Positions 1-8,362 of a DNA stretch of 64,000 nucleotides are shown in pieces; within the stretch, counting starts at the first letter, position 1; every line of letters starts with the position of its first letter. Both the position numbers and the translations under genes were made by a program. Source of the stretch: Hyphomicrobiales bacterium (GTDB lineage: Bacteria; Pseudomonadota; Alphaproteobacteria; Rhizobiales; Rhizobiaceae); assembly GCA_900471605.1 (NCBI GenBank), contig UCEY01000002.1, forward strand, positions 62,001 through 126,000. Reading direction: 5' to 3'. Under the pieces are notes generated by a model. That model worked only from the letters and a program-made list of their open reading frames with translations. It ran no database searches and was not told the DNA's origin.

Positions 1-203
1 CGGCGGCGGGCGTTCATCGGCACCGTGTGGCGCTCATAGACCTCCCGCAGCAATTTCGCCTTCGAGCCGAAATGGTAGGTGAGGCTGCCGACATTGGCTC
101 CGGATGCCTTGGCAATGTCGCGCAGCGAAACGGCATTGTAGCCGCTGCGGGAAAACAGGGTCACGGCGTTTCGAAGCAAGGCTTCCCTCAGGTTCGGGCG
201 CAT
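1..203 (-). CDS. TetR-family transcriptional regulator, N-terminal part (runs off the window)
   Basis: The minus-strand frame starting at 203 encodes the DNA-binding half of a TetR repressor. It begins MRPNLREALLRNAV and continues through a helix-turn-helix with the characteristic GANVGSLTYHFGSKAKLL stretch (about residues 35-52). About 67 codons are visible and the ligand-binding domain lies beyond position 1. The true reading frame differs from a longer overlapping frame starting at 276, which lacks any family resemblance. The gene lies downstream of mobA on the same strand, with a long palindrome just ahead of its start, so autoregulation is likely. The ligand and target genes cannot be told from this fragment. 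Confidence 0.85.
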   Translation of the reverse strand, partial: MRPNLREALLRNAVTLFSRSGYNAVSLRDIAKASGANVGSLTYHFGSKAKLLREVYERHTVPMNARR

Positions 204-224
204 GAGAATCCATAGTCAATTGTC

Positions 225-256
225 CGCCCAATTTGTACAGTTGTACAAATTGGGCG
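225..256. promoter_or_regulatory. Long perfect palindrome, probable TetR operator
   Basis: Two 15-base arms (CGCCCAATTTGTACA and its exact complement) are separated by two bases, 22 bases upstream of the tetR start. TetR proteins bind such two-fold symmetric sites and usually repress their own promoter. The assignment to this TetR is inference from position. Confidence 0.6.
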
Positions 257-297
257 TCAACAAAAAATGGCGCCACGAAAGATGAAGGTGATCCCGG

Positions 298-2268
298 TCA
301 AAATTGGCGCTTGGTCTCCGATCTCTCGGCATGAAGCGGCTGGTTCCGACGCGCCATGAACCCGTCGAAAAAGGCCGACAGCTCCGCTTGGCCATCGAGC
401 GGCAGCACATGCGCGACATATTGGTCGGGCCGGACGATGACCGTGCAGCCCTGTTCGCGGTCGATACCGCGCATGTCGAAAATGTCCTGGGCGTTCTTGA
501 AGTCGGGGCAGAACATTTTCTCGTAGTCGCGGAGCCCGTAACGGCCTTTGCTCGGCAGAAGGAGGGCAGGCATGGCATCGACGGCGAGCGTCCGGTGGGC
601 CTGTTGGAAAACGGCGCGGAAATCGATCACCGAGTCCATGTCCTGACCGCCGGGCGTATGCCTTTTCACCGGCGACTGAGGGTCATCCGCCAGAAAATCG
701 CAAAGCGCCCGAAGCCGCGAGGAGGGCTGGGCGCGGTCCTCCGCTCCGGCAAAGGCATAGATGCGCCAGCGGCCGTCAGCCGATGCAGCATGGCCAAGCT
801 GCATCGGCCTGGCATCGGCCAGCCGGATTACCGGCGCCGAATGGAACCGCGTACCGATCGTCAGCCCCTTGGCGAGATGTTGATGGGTCGCCTCGCCGGT
901 CAGCACCGACGGCGTGTAACGGGTCGCCGTGCCTGCTGTATAACGCCCGGACCGCACGAAGTATTTCTGGACTTCCGCAGGTTCGATACCGTCGGGATTA
1001 TCCGGCGATTTCAGCGGCGCGCTCAGCATGGCCGACCATTCGCGGTCGAAGTCGATCAATTCCTTGGCGATGGTCTGGCGTTCGGCGGAATAGCTGTGCA
1101 GCAGCTCCGGCCCGCTCCGCCCCTGCAGGACGGCGGCCAGCTTCCAGCCGAGGTTGAAACCGTCCTGCATCGAGACGTTCATGCCCTGGCCGGCTTTCGG
1201 GCTATGCGTATGGCAGGCGTCGCCGGCGATGAAGACGTGCGGAAGGCGGTCCCCCGGAGCGTCTTCCGGCACGTCGTCGAACTTGTCGGTGAGGCGCTGG
1301 CCGATCTCGTAGACCGACCACCAGGCAACCTCCTTCACCTCGAATGTGTGGGGATGCAGGATCCGCTGCACGGCCGCGATCAGCTTGTCGACGGTGATGT
1401 TCCGGCTTGCCACCCGCTCGTTTTCGTTGAGCTTGTCCATCTCCACATAGATGCGGACCATATAGCCGCCTTCGCGCGGGATCAGCACGATACTGCCCTC
1501 CTCGGCGGACTGGATCAGCGCCTTCAGGCGAATATCGGGAAAATCGGTGACCGCGAGCACGTCCATGACGCCCCAGGCGTGGTTGGCGGAATCGCCGTGC
1601 AGTGCCCGGCCGATCGACTTGCGCACCGTGCTGCGTGCGCCGTCGCAGCCGACGGCGTAGCGGGCCTTGACGGTCTCGACCTCGCCTTCGTGGGAGGGAT
1701 CGAGGCGTTCAAGCCTTGCCGTCACCGGACAGTCGGTGGCCGAGGGGTCGATCTCAAGATCGATCAGGCGCCGCGAATAATGCGGTTCGAGCCGGGCCGG
1801 TGATTTGCGCATCACATCCAGGAAGAAATCCTGCACCCGCGCCTGATTGAGGATGACATGCGGGAATTCGGAAAGCCCCTCCTCGGTATCGTCGATCCTG
1901 CCGCTGCGGATGATGTTTTCTCGCCCTGGCTCTTCAGGTTTCCAGAACGAGGTCTCGTTGACCCAGTAGGATTCCTTCAGCACCCGCTCGGCGAAACCGA
2001 AGGCGTGGAACATTTCCATCGTGCGGCAGGCAATGCCGTCGGCCTGGCCGCGCAGCAGCGGGCCGGGTCTCTGGTCGACGATGCAGGTCCTGATGTCGGG
2101 AAAGGCGGAAATCTGCGCGGCAAGCGTCAGGCCCGCCGGGCCGCAGCCGACGATCAGGACATCGACTTCCGTGGGAAGCGCCTTCGTGTCGGCGGGGGCC
2201 GTGTATCGATCCTCCGGATGAAAGATTTCCGGGTCGCCGGGCTCGAACCCGTTCAGATGGAATTGCAT
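298..2268 (-). CDS. mobA: FAD-dependent 3-hydroxybenzoate 4-monooxygenase
   Basis: This 656-residue flavoprotein hydroxylase probably converts 3-hydroxybenzoate to protocatechuate in the cytoplasm using NAD(P)H and O2. The start MQFHLNGF, the FAD-binding GCGPAG at residues 41-46, the CDG motif near 208-210 and the second FAD motif with AGDACHTHSPKAGQG (348-362) match the phenol hydroxylase/MobA family, and the length fits MobA. The C-terminal third is the thioredoxin-like dimerisation domain of that family. The ATG at 2268 was chosen over an upstream extension because the recognised family N-terminus begins there. It is divergent from a MarR gene, the arrangement known for mobA-mobR in Comamonas. 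A different phenolic substrate cannot be excluded. Confidence 0.85.
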   Translation of the reverse strand: MQFHLNGFEPGDPEIFHPEDRYTAPADTKALPTEVDVLIVGCGPAGLTLAAQISAFPDIRTCIVDQRPGPLLRGQADGIACRTMEMFHAFGFAERVLKESYWVNETSFWKPEEPGRENIIRSGRIDDTEEGLSEFPHVILNQARVQDFFLDVMRKSPARLEPHYSRRLIDLEIDPSATDCPVTARLERLDPSHEGEVETVKARYAVGCDGARSTVRKSIGRALHGDSANHAWGVMDVLAVTDFPDIRLKALIQSAEEGSIVLIPREGGYMVRIYVEMDKLNENERVASRNITVDKLIAAVQRILHPHTFEVKEVAWWSVYEIGQRLTDKFDDVPEDAPGDRLPHVFIAGDACHTHSPKAGQGMNVSMQDGFNLGWKLAAVLQGRSGPELLHSYSAERQTIAKELIDFDREWSAMLSAPLKSPDNPDGIEPAEVQKYFVRSGRYTAGTATRYTPSVLTGEATHQHLAKGLTIGTRFHSAPVIRLADARPMQLGHAASADGRWRIYAFAGAEDRAQPSSRLRALCDFLADDPQSPVKRHTPGGQDMDSVIDFRAVFQQAHRTLAVDAMPALLLPSKGRYGLRDYEKMFCPDFKNAQDIFDMRGIDREQGCTVIVRPDQYVAHVLPLDGQAELSAFFDGFMARRNQPLHAERSETKRQF

Positions 2269-2330
2269 GGAACCAATTTCCTCCGCATGTTTCTTGAAGG
2301 CGTCCGCCGAACGGATTCGGCGGATCCAAT

Positions 2331-2360
2331 ATTGATCAGTATGCTGATTATCAGTATACG
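2331..2360. promoter_or_regulatory. Operator-like repeats between mobA and the MarR gene
   Basis: ATCAGTAT occurs twice in direct orientation (2335-2342 and 2350-2357). CTGAT at 2344-2348 makes inverted repeats with ATCAG on either side (2335-2339 and 2350-2354). This dense symmetry, about 60 bases from both starts, is what a MarR dimer would bind to control both divergent promoters. Confidence 0.55.
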
Positions 2361-2391
2361 TGTCAAGATTGCGACGACTTTGGAGAGTTTG

Positions 2392-2880
2392 GTGAAAGAC
2401 AACAATGACATGCCGGGGCATCTGGCCCGCCGGTTCCAGCAGATCGCCGTGGCGGTCTTCCATGCCGAGGTCGATGAAGCCGGTTACGATCTGACACCTG
2501 TTCAATACGCGGCGCTCGCCGCGATCAGCACCAATCCCGGGGTCGATCAGATCACCCTGGCGGGGCTCATCGCCTACGACCGCACCACGATTACCGGGGT
2601 GGTCGACCGGCTGGTGCAGAAGGGCCTGCTGGTGCGCAATGCCAGCACCAAGGACAGGCGCGCCCGCGAGTTGCAGATCACTGACGAGGGCCGAAAAACC
2701 CTGGACGGAATAGCGCCGGCGGTGGAGGCGGCGCAGGAGCTGATGTTGCGCGGCCTGACGGCAGAGGAGGCGGATGAGCTGCTGCGGCTTCTGCGCAAGG
2801 CGATCGCCGCCGGCAACGAACTGAGCCGGGCGCCGCTGCGCGAAACGTCGGTTACGGCTAAGGCCAAGCCGGCCACTTGA
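2392..2880 (+). CDS. MarR-family regulator, probably the mobA repressor
   Basis: This is a winged-helix MarR protein of about 162 residues. The DNA-binding region includes LAGLIAYDRTTITGVVDRL followed by the wing (STKDRRARELQITDEG). A GTG at 2392 is preceded by GGAGAG at 2382-2387 and fits best; an ATG at 2410 is a shorter alternative. It is transcribed away from mobA with an operator-like repeat between them. By analogy with MobR it would repress mobA and release DNA on binding 3-hydroxybenzoate. The ligand assignment is inference. Confidence 0.87.
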   Translation: MKDNNDMPGHLARRFQQIAVAVFHAEVDEAGYDLTPVQYAALAAISTNPGVDQITLAGLIAYDRTTITGVVDRLVQKGLLVRNASTKDRRARELQITDEGRKTLDGIAPAVEAAQELMLRGLTAEEADELLRLLRKAIAAGNELSRAPLRETSVTAKAKPAT

Positions 2881-2904
2881 CCCGCTTTCGGCGGTCGCTT
2901 GTCA

Positions 2905-3588
2905 CTACCGTTTTGCGGTTTCCAAAATGGCTGCGATCTCGGCAAAGCCGCGTGATCTGGCATGCTGCAGCGCCGTTACGCCGTCCTTGTCGGGGATGCC
3001 GATAGCGGCGCCGGCTTCGACGAGCAGCCGGACGATCTGCACATGGCGGGCTCCGCCGTCGCCGAGGATGACGGCTTCGAGCAAGGCCGTCCATCCGAGA
3101 TTGTTGACGTGGTCCACATCGACGCCGGCCTCGATCAGAGTTTTCACCGTCTCGACATGGCCGCGCTCCGAGGCCGGGATCAGGGCCGTTCCGCCATAGC
3201 GGTTGGTGCTCTTGAGATCCGCGCCATGCGCAAGCGTCAGGCGCAGGATTTCCAGGTGGCCGCGGGCACCGGCGTAGAGATAGGGACTGTCCTGAATATT
3301 GTCCCTGGCATTGACGTCGGCACCGGCCTCGATGAGCCGCTTTGCCGCCTCGATATTATTGGCATGGGTTGCCGCGAGAAGCGCCGTCTCGCCGCGCGCG
3401 TTGCGGGCATCGATCTTGACGCCGCCGGAAAGCAGAGAACCGATTGTCCGCACGTCACCGCGCTCCGCCGCTTCGATCAACCGGCTTTCCCCGTTCTCGG
3501 ACATGGCGGCTCCCGTGGTCATTGCGGATATGGCGATCGCCGCCAACAGCGTTTTCAGCGTCCGCCCGGAATTTTTATAGGTGGGCAT
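2905..3588 (-). CDS. Secreted ankyrin-repeat protein
   Basis: The 227-residue product starts with a basic region and a hydrophobic core (residues about 12-28, ending near GAAMS), so it is probably exported to the periplasm. The rest is about five ankyrin repeats, recognisable from TALLAATHANNIEAAKRLIEAG, HLEILRLTLAHGAD and HVETVKTLIEAGVDVD. A strong GGGGGAG ribosome-binding site precedes the ATG at 3588, which decides this start over an upstream in-frame one. Ankyrin repeats mediate protein binding; the partner is unknown. It converges on the MarR gene with 24 bases between the stops. Confidence 0.8.
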   Translation of the reverse strand: MPTYKNSGRTLKTLLAAIAISAMTTGAAMSENGESRLIEAAERGDVRTIGSLLSGGVKIDARNARGETALLAATHANNIEAAKRLIEAGADVNARDNIQDSPYLYAGARGHLEILRLTLAHGADLKSTNRYGGTALIPASERGHVETVKTLIEAGVDVDHVNNLGWTALLEAVILGDGGARHVQIVRLLVEAGAAIGIPDKDGVTALQHARSRGFAEIAAILETAKR

Positions 3589-3768
3589 TTTGTCTCCCCC
3601 TTCATGTCTTTTCCTCCCGGAATCCGGCACTATCGAGGCCTCTCCTACTCCGTCGCCGGACATGCCGTGTATCGCAATCGCCCGCTGTTAACCTTTTGTT
3701 GACCATATTTTCCGAGCCTTGCTTCCCACACATCACGTGTGTAGGCCGGTTACAGCAGGGAGAAGAGC

Positions 3769-4020
3769 ATGACGCTCGTGACGTTGCCAAACAAGATTCT
3801 GAGAAACAGCCATCATACGCTTCTGGTGATGCGAGACGGCGCGATTTGCCAGGCGGTCTGCGTCCTCAACGACGGCAAGATCGGCGATGTGAGCTCGAAG
3901 CTCTCTCTCATCGAGGAGATCGCCAGCCGCAAGCTTGATGTCGGTGACGTGGCGTTCGATGGCCGCGTCTGGATCACGCCTGCCGATCTGCCGCGCCCCC
4001 AGCATCCTGCTCGGCACTAG
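3769..4020 (+). CDS. Small hypothetical protein, 83 residues
   Basis: A start ATG at 3769 follows a good AGGGAGAAG ribosome-binding site (about 3757-3765). The predicted protein is soluble, with no signal peptide or membrane segment, and contains VMRDGAICQAVCVLNDG and a predicted helix SLIEEIASRKLDVGD. I do not recognise the family. Its own ribosome-binding site and normal composition argue for a real gene. It converges on the flagellin gene. No function is assigned. Confidence 0.55.
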   Translation: MTLVTLPNKILRNSHHTLLVMRDGAICQAVCVLNDGKIGDVSSKLSLIEEIASRKLDVGDVAFDGRVWITPADLPRPQHPARH

Positions 4021-4114
4021 CTGTGCTAACCCCGGCACTACGGAGCAAGAAGGACTGGCATGCACCGGGATCCGTGCCGCTCGTCGGCTGCGGAGGAGCG
4101 TGAGGAAAGGGCGG

Positions 4115-4148
4115 TATCCGGCCCCCGAGCATGCTCAAGGGCCGGATA
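4115..4148 (-). terminator. Hairpin downstream of flagellin
   Basis: TATCCGGCCC (4115-4124) pairs perfectly with 4139-4148, and the loop itself contains the palindrome GAGCATGCTC (4127-4136). It sits 13 bases past the flagellin stop. No U-tract follows, so it may be an RNA-stabilising 3' hairpin rather than a full intrinsic terminator. Confidence 0.5.
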
Positions 4149-4160
4149 AGCCGGGAGGTA

Positions 4161-5108
4161 TCAGCGGAAAAGGTCGAGAATGCGCTTCGACTGCTCGTTG
4201 ACGATGCTCAGACCGATCGTCTGGAGCTGCTGCTGCACTTTCGCTGCATTGAGCCTGACGGCGCTCTCTTCCATGTTGGCATCGACGAGACGCCCGACAC
4301 CACGGTCGATCGCATCATGCAGCTTGGAGAGGAACTCCGTATTGGCATTGATGCGGCTCGACGTGGAACCGAGCTTGGCGCCGGCGGAGGTGAGGCTCGA
4401 AAGCATGCTGTCGGTGGCGGAGATCATGCCGTCCAGTTCGTCTTCTGTCGTCGCGTTCGAGATCTTGATTTCGCCGGCGGTTGCCGAGGCCTGAGATCCC
4501 GTATCGAGCAGGTAATATTCGTAGGCAGTGCCGTTGGCGGTGGTGCCGGAATAAGCCTTGGTCAGAAGGCCGTTGGCGGCATCGCCGCTGCTGGTCAGCG
4601 TCGTCGAAGCGGTATCGAAATCGATCGTGTTAAGCGCCGTGCTGCCGTCGGGGTTGGTCGACGCGGACGCAAGCAGCGACTTGACGCCCGGTGCCCCGGC
4701 GGAACTCAGCCAGTTTTCTCCGTTGAAGGACGAGGATTCGGCGACCGTGCCCAGCTGATCCTTGAGCTGGGTGATTTCGGCGTTGATGGCGTCGCGGTCC
4801 ACGCCCGGCGACCGTGCCAGGATGAGTTTCGCCTTGATCTCGGAGACCAGGCCGGTTGCGGCCTCGATGCCGAGCGAAGCCGTGTCCGTCATCGCGGCGG
4901 CAAGACCGGAGGCGTCATCCACTGCCGAGAGGGACGTGCCCGTAGAACGCATGGAGGTGGCGATCGACCAATAGGCGGCGTTGTCGGACGCCGTATTGAC
5001 GTTGCGCCCGGTTGCCACCTGGACAGTGTTGCGCTCCAGCGCCTTGGCGGAGCCGGTCAGCAACAGCAGGGCAGCGGCGGCCGACGGATTATAAGAAATG
5101 CTGCTCAT
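4161..5108 (-). CDS. Flagellin
   Basis: This 315-residue protein has the conserved flagellin N-terminal helix (ISYNPSAAAALLLLTGSAKALERNTVQVATGRNVNTASDN, read in segments) and the C-terminal helix ending NAAKVQQQLQTIGLSIVNEQSKRILDLFR, separated by a Ser/Thr/Ala-rich surface region. These two ends form the D0/D1 filament core. The length is typical of rhizobial flagellins. The ATG at 5108 begins the family-standard MSSI. No flagellar hook, motor or chaperone genes lie nearby, so this is an isolated copy. It is probably a minor or accessory filament subunit, which is inference. Confidence 0.92.
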   Translation of the reverse strand: MSSISYNPSAAAALLLLTGSAKALERNTVQVATGRNVNTASDNAAYWSIATSMRSTGTSLSAVDDASGLAAAMTDTASLGIEAATGLVSEIKAKLILARSPGVDRDAINAEITQLKDQLGTVAESSSFNGENWLSSAGAPGVKSLLASASTNPDGSTALNTIDFDTASTTLTSSGDAANGLLTKAYSGTTANGTAYEYYLLDTGSQASATAGEIKISNATTEDELDGMISATDSMLSSLTSAGAKLGSTSSRINANTEFLSKLHDAIDRGVGRLVDANMEESAVRLNAAKVQQQLQTIGLSIVNEQSKRILDLFR

Positions 5109-5312
5109 GAAGCGTCTCGCAGGTGGGAAGGACACGTTACGGGCTCAGGCAGTGAAGATCGGCATCATGCCTTCGAGCCGTCGCCGCGTCGGCGCACGAA
5201 CTCATCACCTGCAATCACTGTGCAGGAGCGAGATTTCAAAGCATTTGCAGGATTTATTAAGGTTTTAATGATTGGCGGATTTTTTGGGGTGGCTGCCCGG
5301 TCGAGCATCCCG

Positions 5313-6167
5313 TTATTTGCCCGGCTTTCCTGGCGCGAGGAGATCAGGTCTCACTGGAAAGCTGGCCTGAGTATACCTTAAGATATGTGGATGCACTGGC
5401 TTAATCCCGAAACTAAGCCCGAATTCCTGAGGCGTCATTACGGGCGTGGTCAGAGGATAGGCTTTATTCTTCCGAGCACTCTCCCATGTCCTGCGAAATT
5501 TGAAATCCATCGTAAGAAAGCAGAACAACTGGTGTCTTTCGGCTGTAAGTAGATGAAAGGCATCTTGGCTATTCCTTGCACCCATTAGTTTCACAAGGAT
5601 CTCATATGCGGGGTCGGCAACATTTCTAAGCCGGTCTCGCTGTAAATTCTCGGGTGCTTCTTTTAGAAAAGGAGTGCCAAAGGATGCAAGATGAGAGATA
5701 TGATATCCATCTATGCTTGGAATATCTAAATCACTAAAAATATTAAAGTCGTAATAACCGTAGCCTATAAAGCGCCCCGAAGGTTGCCTATAGGTTTCGT
5801 CTTTGAGTTCAGCTGAAGAGAACATTTGAATAGCATCGGTTTTAGCTAATTCCGCGATGCCTGGGAGAAAGCAAATGTTTCGATATAATTCAGATTGATC
5901 TGGGGCATAGGTAGGCATACGGGCTGCGTAACCCGTGCTAATCGACTCGTCTCCCCACTTCTTTACGCCAGTTGATACCCAACCCGTCTTGAACACGGTG
6001 GCGTGGCCTAACACCGTATTATCAACGAGAATCGAGATTCTGCCGCCTCGCTTGATTTTTTGTTCAGCGAGGCGAATGGCATCAGCAATGAGCCATTTAG
6101 CTAGCTTAGGGCCATATTTAAAACGAAGGCCCTCTTTGATCTGCTTAAAGTAGGAAATGATACTCAT
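5313..6167 (-). CDS. PIN-like nuclease-fold protein, putative toxin coupled to a CcdA antitoxin
   Basis: I do not recognise the whole 284-residue protein as a named family. Its acidic residues nevertheless fall in a PIN-domain pattern: ILVDNTVL with D49, a central SSAELKDE with E120, QDAFHLLTA with D202 and FLTMD with D221. PIN domains of VapC type are Mg-dependent RNases. The region between D49 and E120 and that between E120 and D202 are longer than in a classical 130-residue VapC. The start overlaps the stop of the upstream CcdA-like gene by one base (TGATG), indicating translational coupling. The gene is visibly AT-rich against its neighbours, a sign of transfer. A toxin role is inference. 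Confidence 0.6.
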   Translation of the reverse strand: MSIISYFKQIKEGLRFKYGPKLAKWLIADAIRLAEQKIKRGGRISILVDNTVLGHATVFKTGWVSTGVKKWGDESISTGYAARMPTYAPDQSELYRNICFLPGIAELAKTDAIQMFSSAELKDETYRQPSGRFIGYGYYDFNIFSDLDIPSIDGYHISHLASFGTPFLKEAPENLQRDRLRNVADPAYEILVKLMGARNSQDAFHLLTAERHQLFCFLTMDFKFRRTWESARKNKAYPLTTPVMTPQEFGLSFGIKPVHPHILRYTQASFPVRPDLLAPGKPGK

Positions 6168-6397
6168 CAGAACGGCCGGTACTTTGCCAGCGGCAAGCCG
6201 TGTTTCGCGACATACTCATTGTCGAACTGGATTGCCTCGGCATTCTCCAGCCGCCAAAGTCGTCCACGCTCGGCCTTAATAGCCATAGCTATGCCATCCT
6301 CAGCCGCCCGAGGAATGTCGATCTTCAGCGCGCGGGCTTCAGAAACAAGGCCGCTGTTCAGCAAAAGCCGAGTTGATCTACGAGCGGATGGCGACAT
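6167..6397 (-). CDS. CcdA-family type II antitoxin
   Basis: The 76-residue protein contains the CcdA signature: VSEARALKIDIPRAAEDGIA, then AERGRLWRLENAEAI and a C-terminal NEYVAKHGLPLAKYRPF. The N-terminal part would form the ribbon-helix-helix operator-binding fold and the C-terminal part the toxin-binding tail. A GGAG lies seven bases before the ATG at 6397. The expected partner is CcdB, a gyrase poison of about 100 residues. Instead the next gene, overlapping by one base, is a 284-residue PIN-like protein. The antitoxin call is firm; the pairing is unusual. Confidence 0.8.
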   Translation of the reverse strand: MSPSARRSTRLLLNSGLVSEARALKIDIPRAAEDGIAMAIKAERGRLWRLENAEAIQFDNEYVAKHGLPLAKYRPF

Positions 6398-6453
6398 GCC
6401 AGTCTCCAGAGTTGATGCGAAAATGGTATGCGCATGAACTCTGGATAGAAAGC

Positions 6454-8280
6454 TCAATCGTCCTTCATCTTCAAGGCCGCGATGAACGCTTCCTGCGGGA
6501 TGTCGACCTTGCCGAACTGGCGCATGCGCTTCTTGCCTTCCTTCTGTTTGTCCAGAAGTTTGCGCTTGCGGGTGGCGTCGCCGCCGTAGCATTTGGCGGT
6601 CACGTCCTTGCGCATGGCCGAGATCGTTTCGCGGGCAATCACGTTGCCGCCGATCGCCGCCTGGATGGGGATCTTGAACATGTGCCGCGGGATCAGGTCC
6701 TTCAGCTTCTCGCACATGTCGCGGCCGCGCTTCTCCGCCGCAGAACGATGGACGAGCATGGACAGCGCATCGACCGGCTCGCCATTGACCATGATCGACA
6801 TCTTCACGAGGTTGCCCTCGCGATAGCCGTGCAGATGGTAGTCGAACGAGGCGTAGCCCTTGGAGATCGACTTGAGGCGGTCGTAGAAATCGAACACCAC
6901 TTCGTTGAGCGGCAGCTCGTAGGTGAGCATGGCGCGCTTGCCGACATAGGTCAGCTCGGTCTGGATGCCGCGCCGATCCTGGCAAAGCTTCAGGATGCCG
7001 CCGAGATAGTCGTCCGGGGTCAGGATCGTCGCCTTGATCCACGGCTCGCGGATTTCCTCGATCTTGACCACGTCGGGCATGTCGGCCGGATTATGCAGTT
7101 CGCGCTCGGTGCCGTCGGTCATCGTCAGCTGGTAGACGACCGAAGGCGCCGTGGCGATGAGGTCGAGGTCGAACTCGCGCTCCAGGCGCTCCTGGATGAT
7201 TTCCAGATGAAGCAAGCCGAGGAAGCCGCAGCGGAAGCCGAAGCCGAGCGCCGCCGAGCTTTCCATTTCAAACGAGAAGGAGGCGTCGTTGAGGCGCAGC
7301 TTGCCCATCGCGGCGCGCAGGTCCTCGAAATCGGCCGCATCGACGGGGAAGAGGCCGCAGAACACCACCGGCTGGGCCGGCTTGAAGCCCGGGAGCGCCT
7401 TGGCGGTCGGGCGCTTGTCTTCGGTGATCGTATCACCAACGCGGGTATCGGCCACTTCCTTGATCGAACCGGTGAAGAAACCGATCTCGCCGGGGCCGAG
7501 GCTATCGACGGCCAGCATCTTCGGGGTGAGCACGCCGACGCGCTCGACCTGGTACTTGGCGTCGGTACCCATCATGCGGATGGTCTGGCCCTTGGCGAGC
7601 ACGCCATCGATGATGCGCACCAGAACCATGACGCCGAGATAGGTGTCGTACCAGCTGTCGACCAAGAGCGCCTTGAGCGGGCCCTTTTCGCCGAGCTCGC
7701 TTTTCGGCGGCGGCAGCTGGTGGACGATCGCTTCGAGCACGTCGGGAATGCCAAGCCCGGTCTTAGCCGAGATCAGCACGGCCTGCGAGGCGTCGATGCC
7801 GATCACTTCCTCGATCTGCTCCTTGATCCGCTCGGGTTCTGCGGCGGGCAGGTCGATCTTGTTGAGGACGGTGACGATCTCGTGGTTGTTGTCGATCGCC
7901 TGGTAGACGTTGGCGAGCGTTTGCGCCTCGACGCCCTGAGACGCGTCTACGACGAGAAGAGAACCTTCGCAGGCCGACAGCGACCGCGACACTTCATAGG
8001 CGAAGTCGACATGGCCGGGCGTGTCGATGAGGTTCAGGATATAGGTCTCGCCGTTGTTCGCCTTGTAGTGCAGGCGCACGGTCTGGGCCTTGATGGTGAT
8101 GCCGCGCTCGCGCTCGATATCCATCGAATCCAGCACCTGTTCCGACATGTCGCGCTCGGCAAGACCGCCGGTCGTCTGGATCAGCCGGTCGGCGAGCGTC
8201 GACTTGCCGTGGTCGATATGCGCCACGATCGAGAAATTGCGGATATGGTCAAGCGGAGTGCGGGTGGAATTGGTGCTCAT
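6454..8280 (-). CDS. lepA: Elongation factor 4 (LepA), ribosome back-translocating GTPase
   Basis: The 608-residue GTPase acts on stalled or mispositioned ribosomes. The G1 loop AHIDHGKST (residues 20-28), DTPGHVDF (G3) and NKIDLP (G4) are all present. The C-terminal domain with [18 protein letters not shown] is specific to LepA and absent from EF-G. The length matches the family. The ATG at 8280 gives the standard N-terminus ahead of [14 protein letters not shown]; a further upstream in-frame start is unnecessary. It is a single-gene unit next to the AT-rich toxin-antitoxin-like island. Confidence 0.97.
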   Translation of the reverse strand: MSTNSTRTPLDHIRNFSIVAHIDHGKSTLADRLIQTTGGLAERDMSEQVLDSMDIERERGITIKAQTVRLHYKANNGETYILNLIDTPGHVDFAYEVSRSLSACEGSLLVVDASQGVEAQTLANVYQAIDNNHEIVTVLNKIDLPAAEPERIKEQIEEVIGIDASQAVLISAKTGLGIPDVLEAIVHQLPPPKSELGEKGPLKALLVDSWYDTYLGVMVLVRIIDGVLAKGQTIRMMGTDAKYQVERVGVLTPKMLAVDSLGPGEIGFFTGSIKEVADTRVGDTITEDKRPTAKALPGFKPAQPVVFCGLFPVDAADFEDLRAAMGKLRLNDASFSFEMESSAALGFGFRCGFLGLLHLEIIQERLEREFDLDLIATAPSVVYQLTMTDGTERELHNPADMPDVVKIEEIREPWIKATILTPDDYLGGILKLCQDRRGIQTELTYVGKRAMLTYELPLNEVVFDFYDRLKSISKGYASFDYHLHGYREGNLVKMSIMVNGEPVDALSMLVHRSAAEKRGRDMCEKLKDLIPRHMFKIPIQAAIGGNVIARETISAMRKDVTAKCYGGDATRKRKLLDKQKEGKKRMRQFGKVDIPQEAFIAALKMKDD

Positions 8281-8345
8281 GGCTCGCGCATATAGCAGCG
8301 CGAATCCCTGCCGCAAAGCGGAAAGATAACCTTTCGTTGAGGATA

Positions 8346-8359
8346 AAGCCCTTCGGCTT
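8346..8359 (-). terminator. Weak terminator-like hairpin after the MFS gene
   Basis: AAGCC (8346-8350) and GGCTT (8355-8359) pair around a four-base loop and read into a short T-rich stretch on the minus strand, just past the transporter stop. The five-pair stem is short, so this is tentative. Confidence 0.3.
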
Positions 8360-8362
8360 AGG

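Noticed and set aside
304..1803. 499-residue plus-strand frame antisense to mobA
   Set aside because: It is the codon-position shadow of a GC-rich gene and has no family resemblance; mobA on the other strand is well supported.
5109..5312. Sigma-28 promoter for the flagellin gene
   Set aside because: A GCCGAT-like match exists but no -35 element at proper spacing was found.
4131..5381. 416-residue plus-strand frame
   Set aside because: It is antisense to flagellin and has no recognisable domain.
6373..8295. 640-residue plus-strand frame
   Set aside because: It lies wholly opposite lepA, is rich in His/Arg/Asp as shadows are, and matches nothing known.
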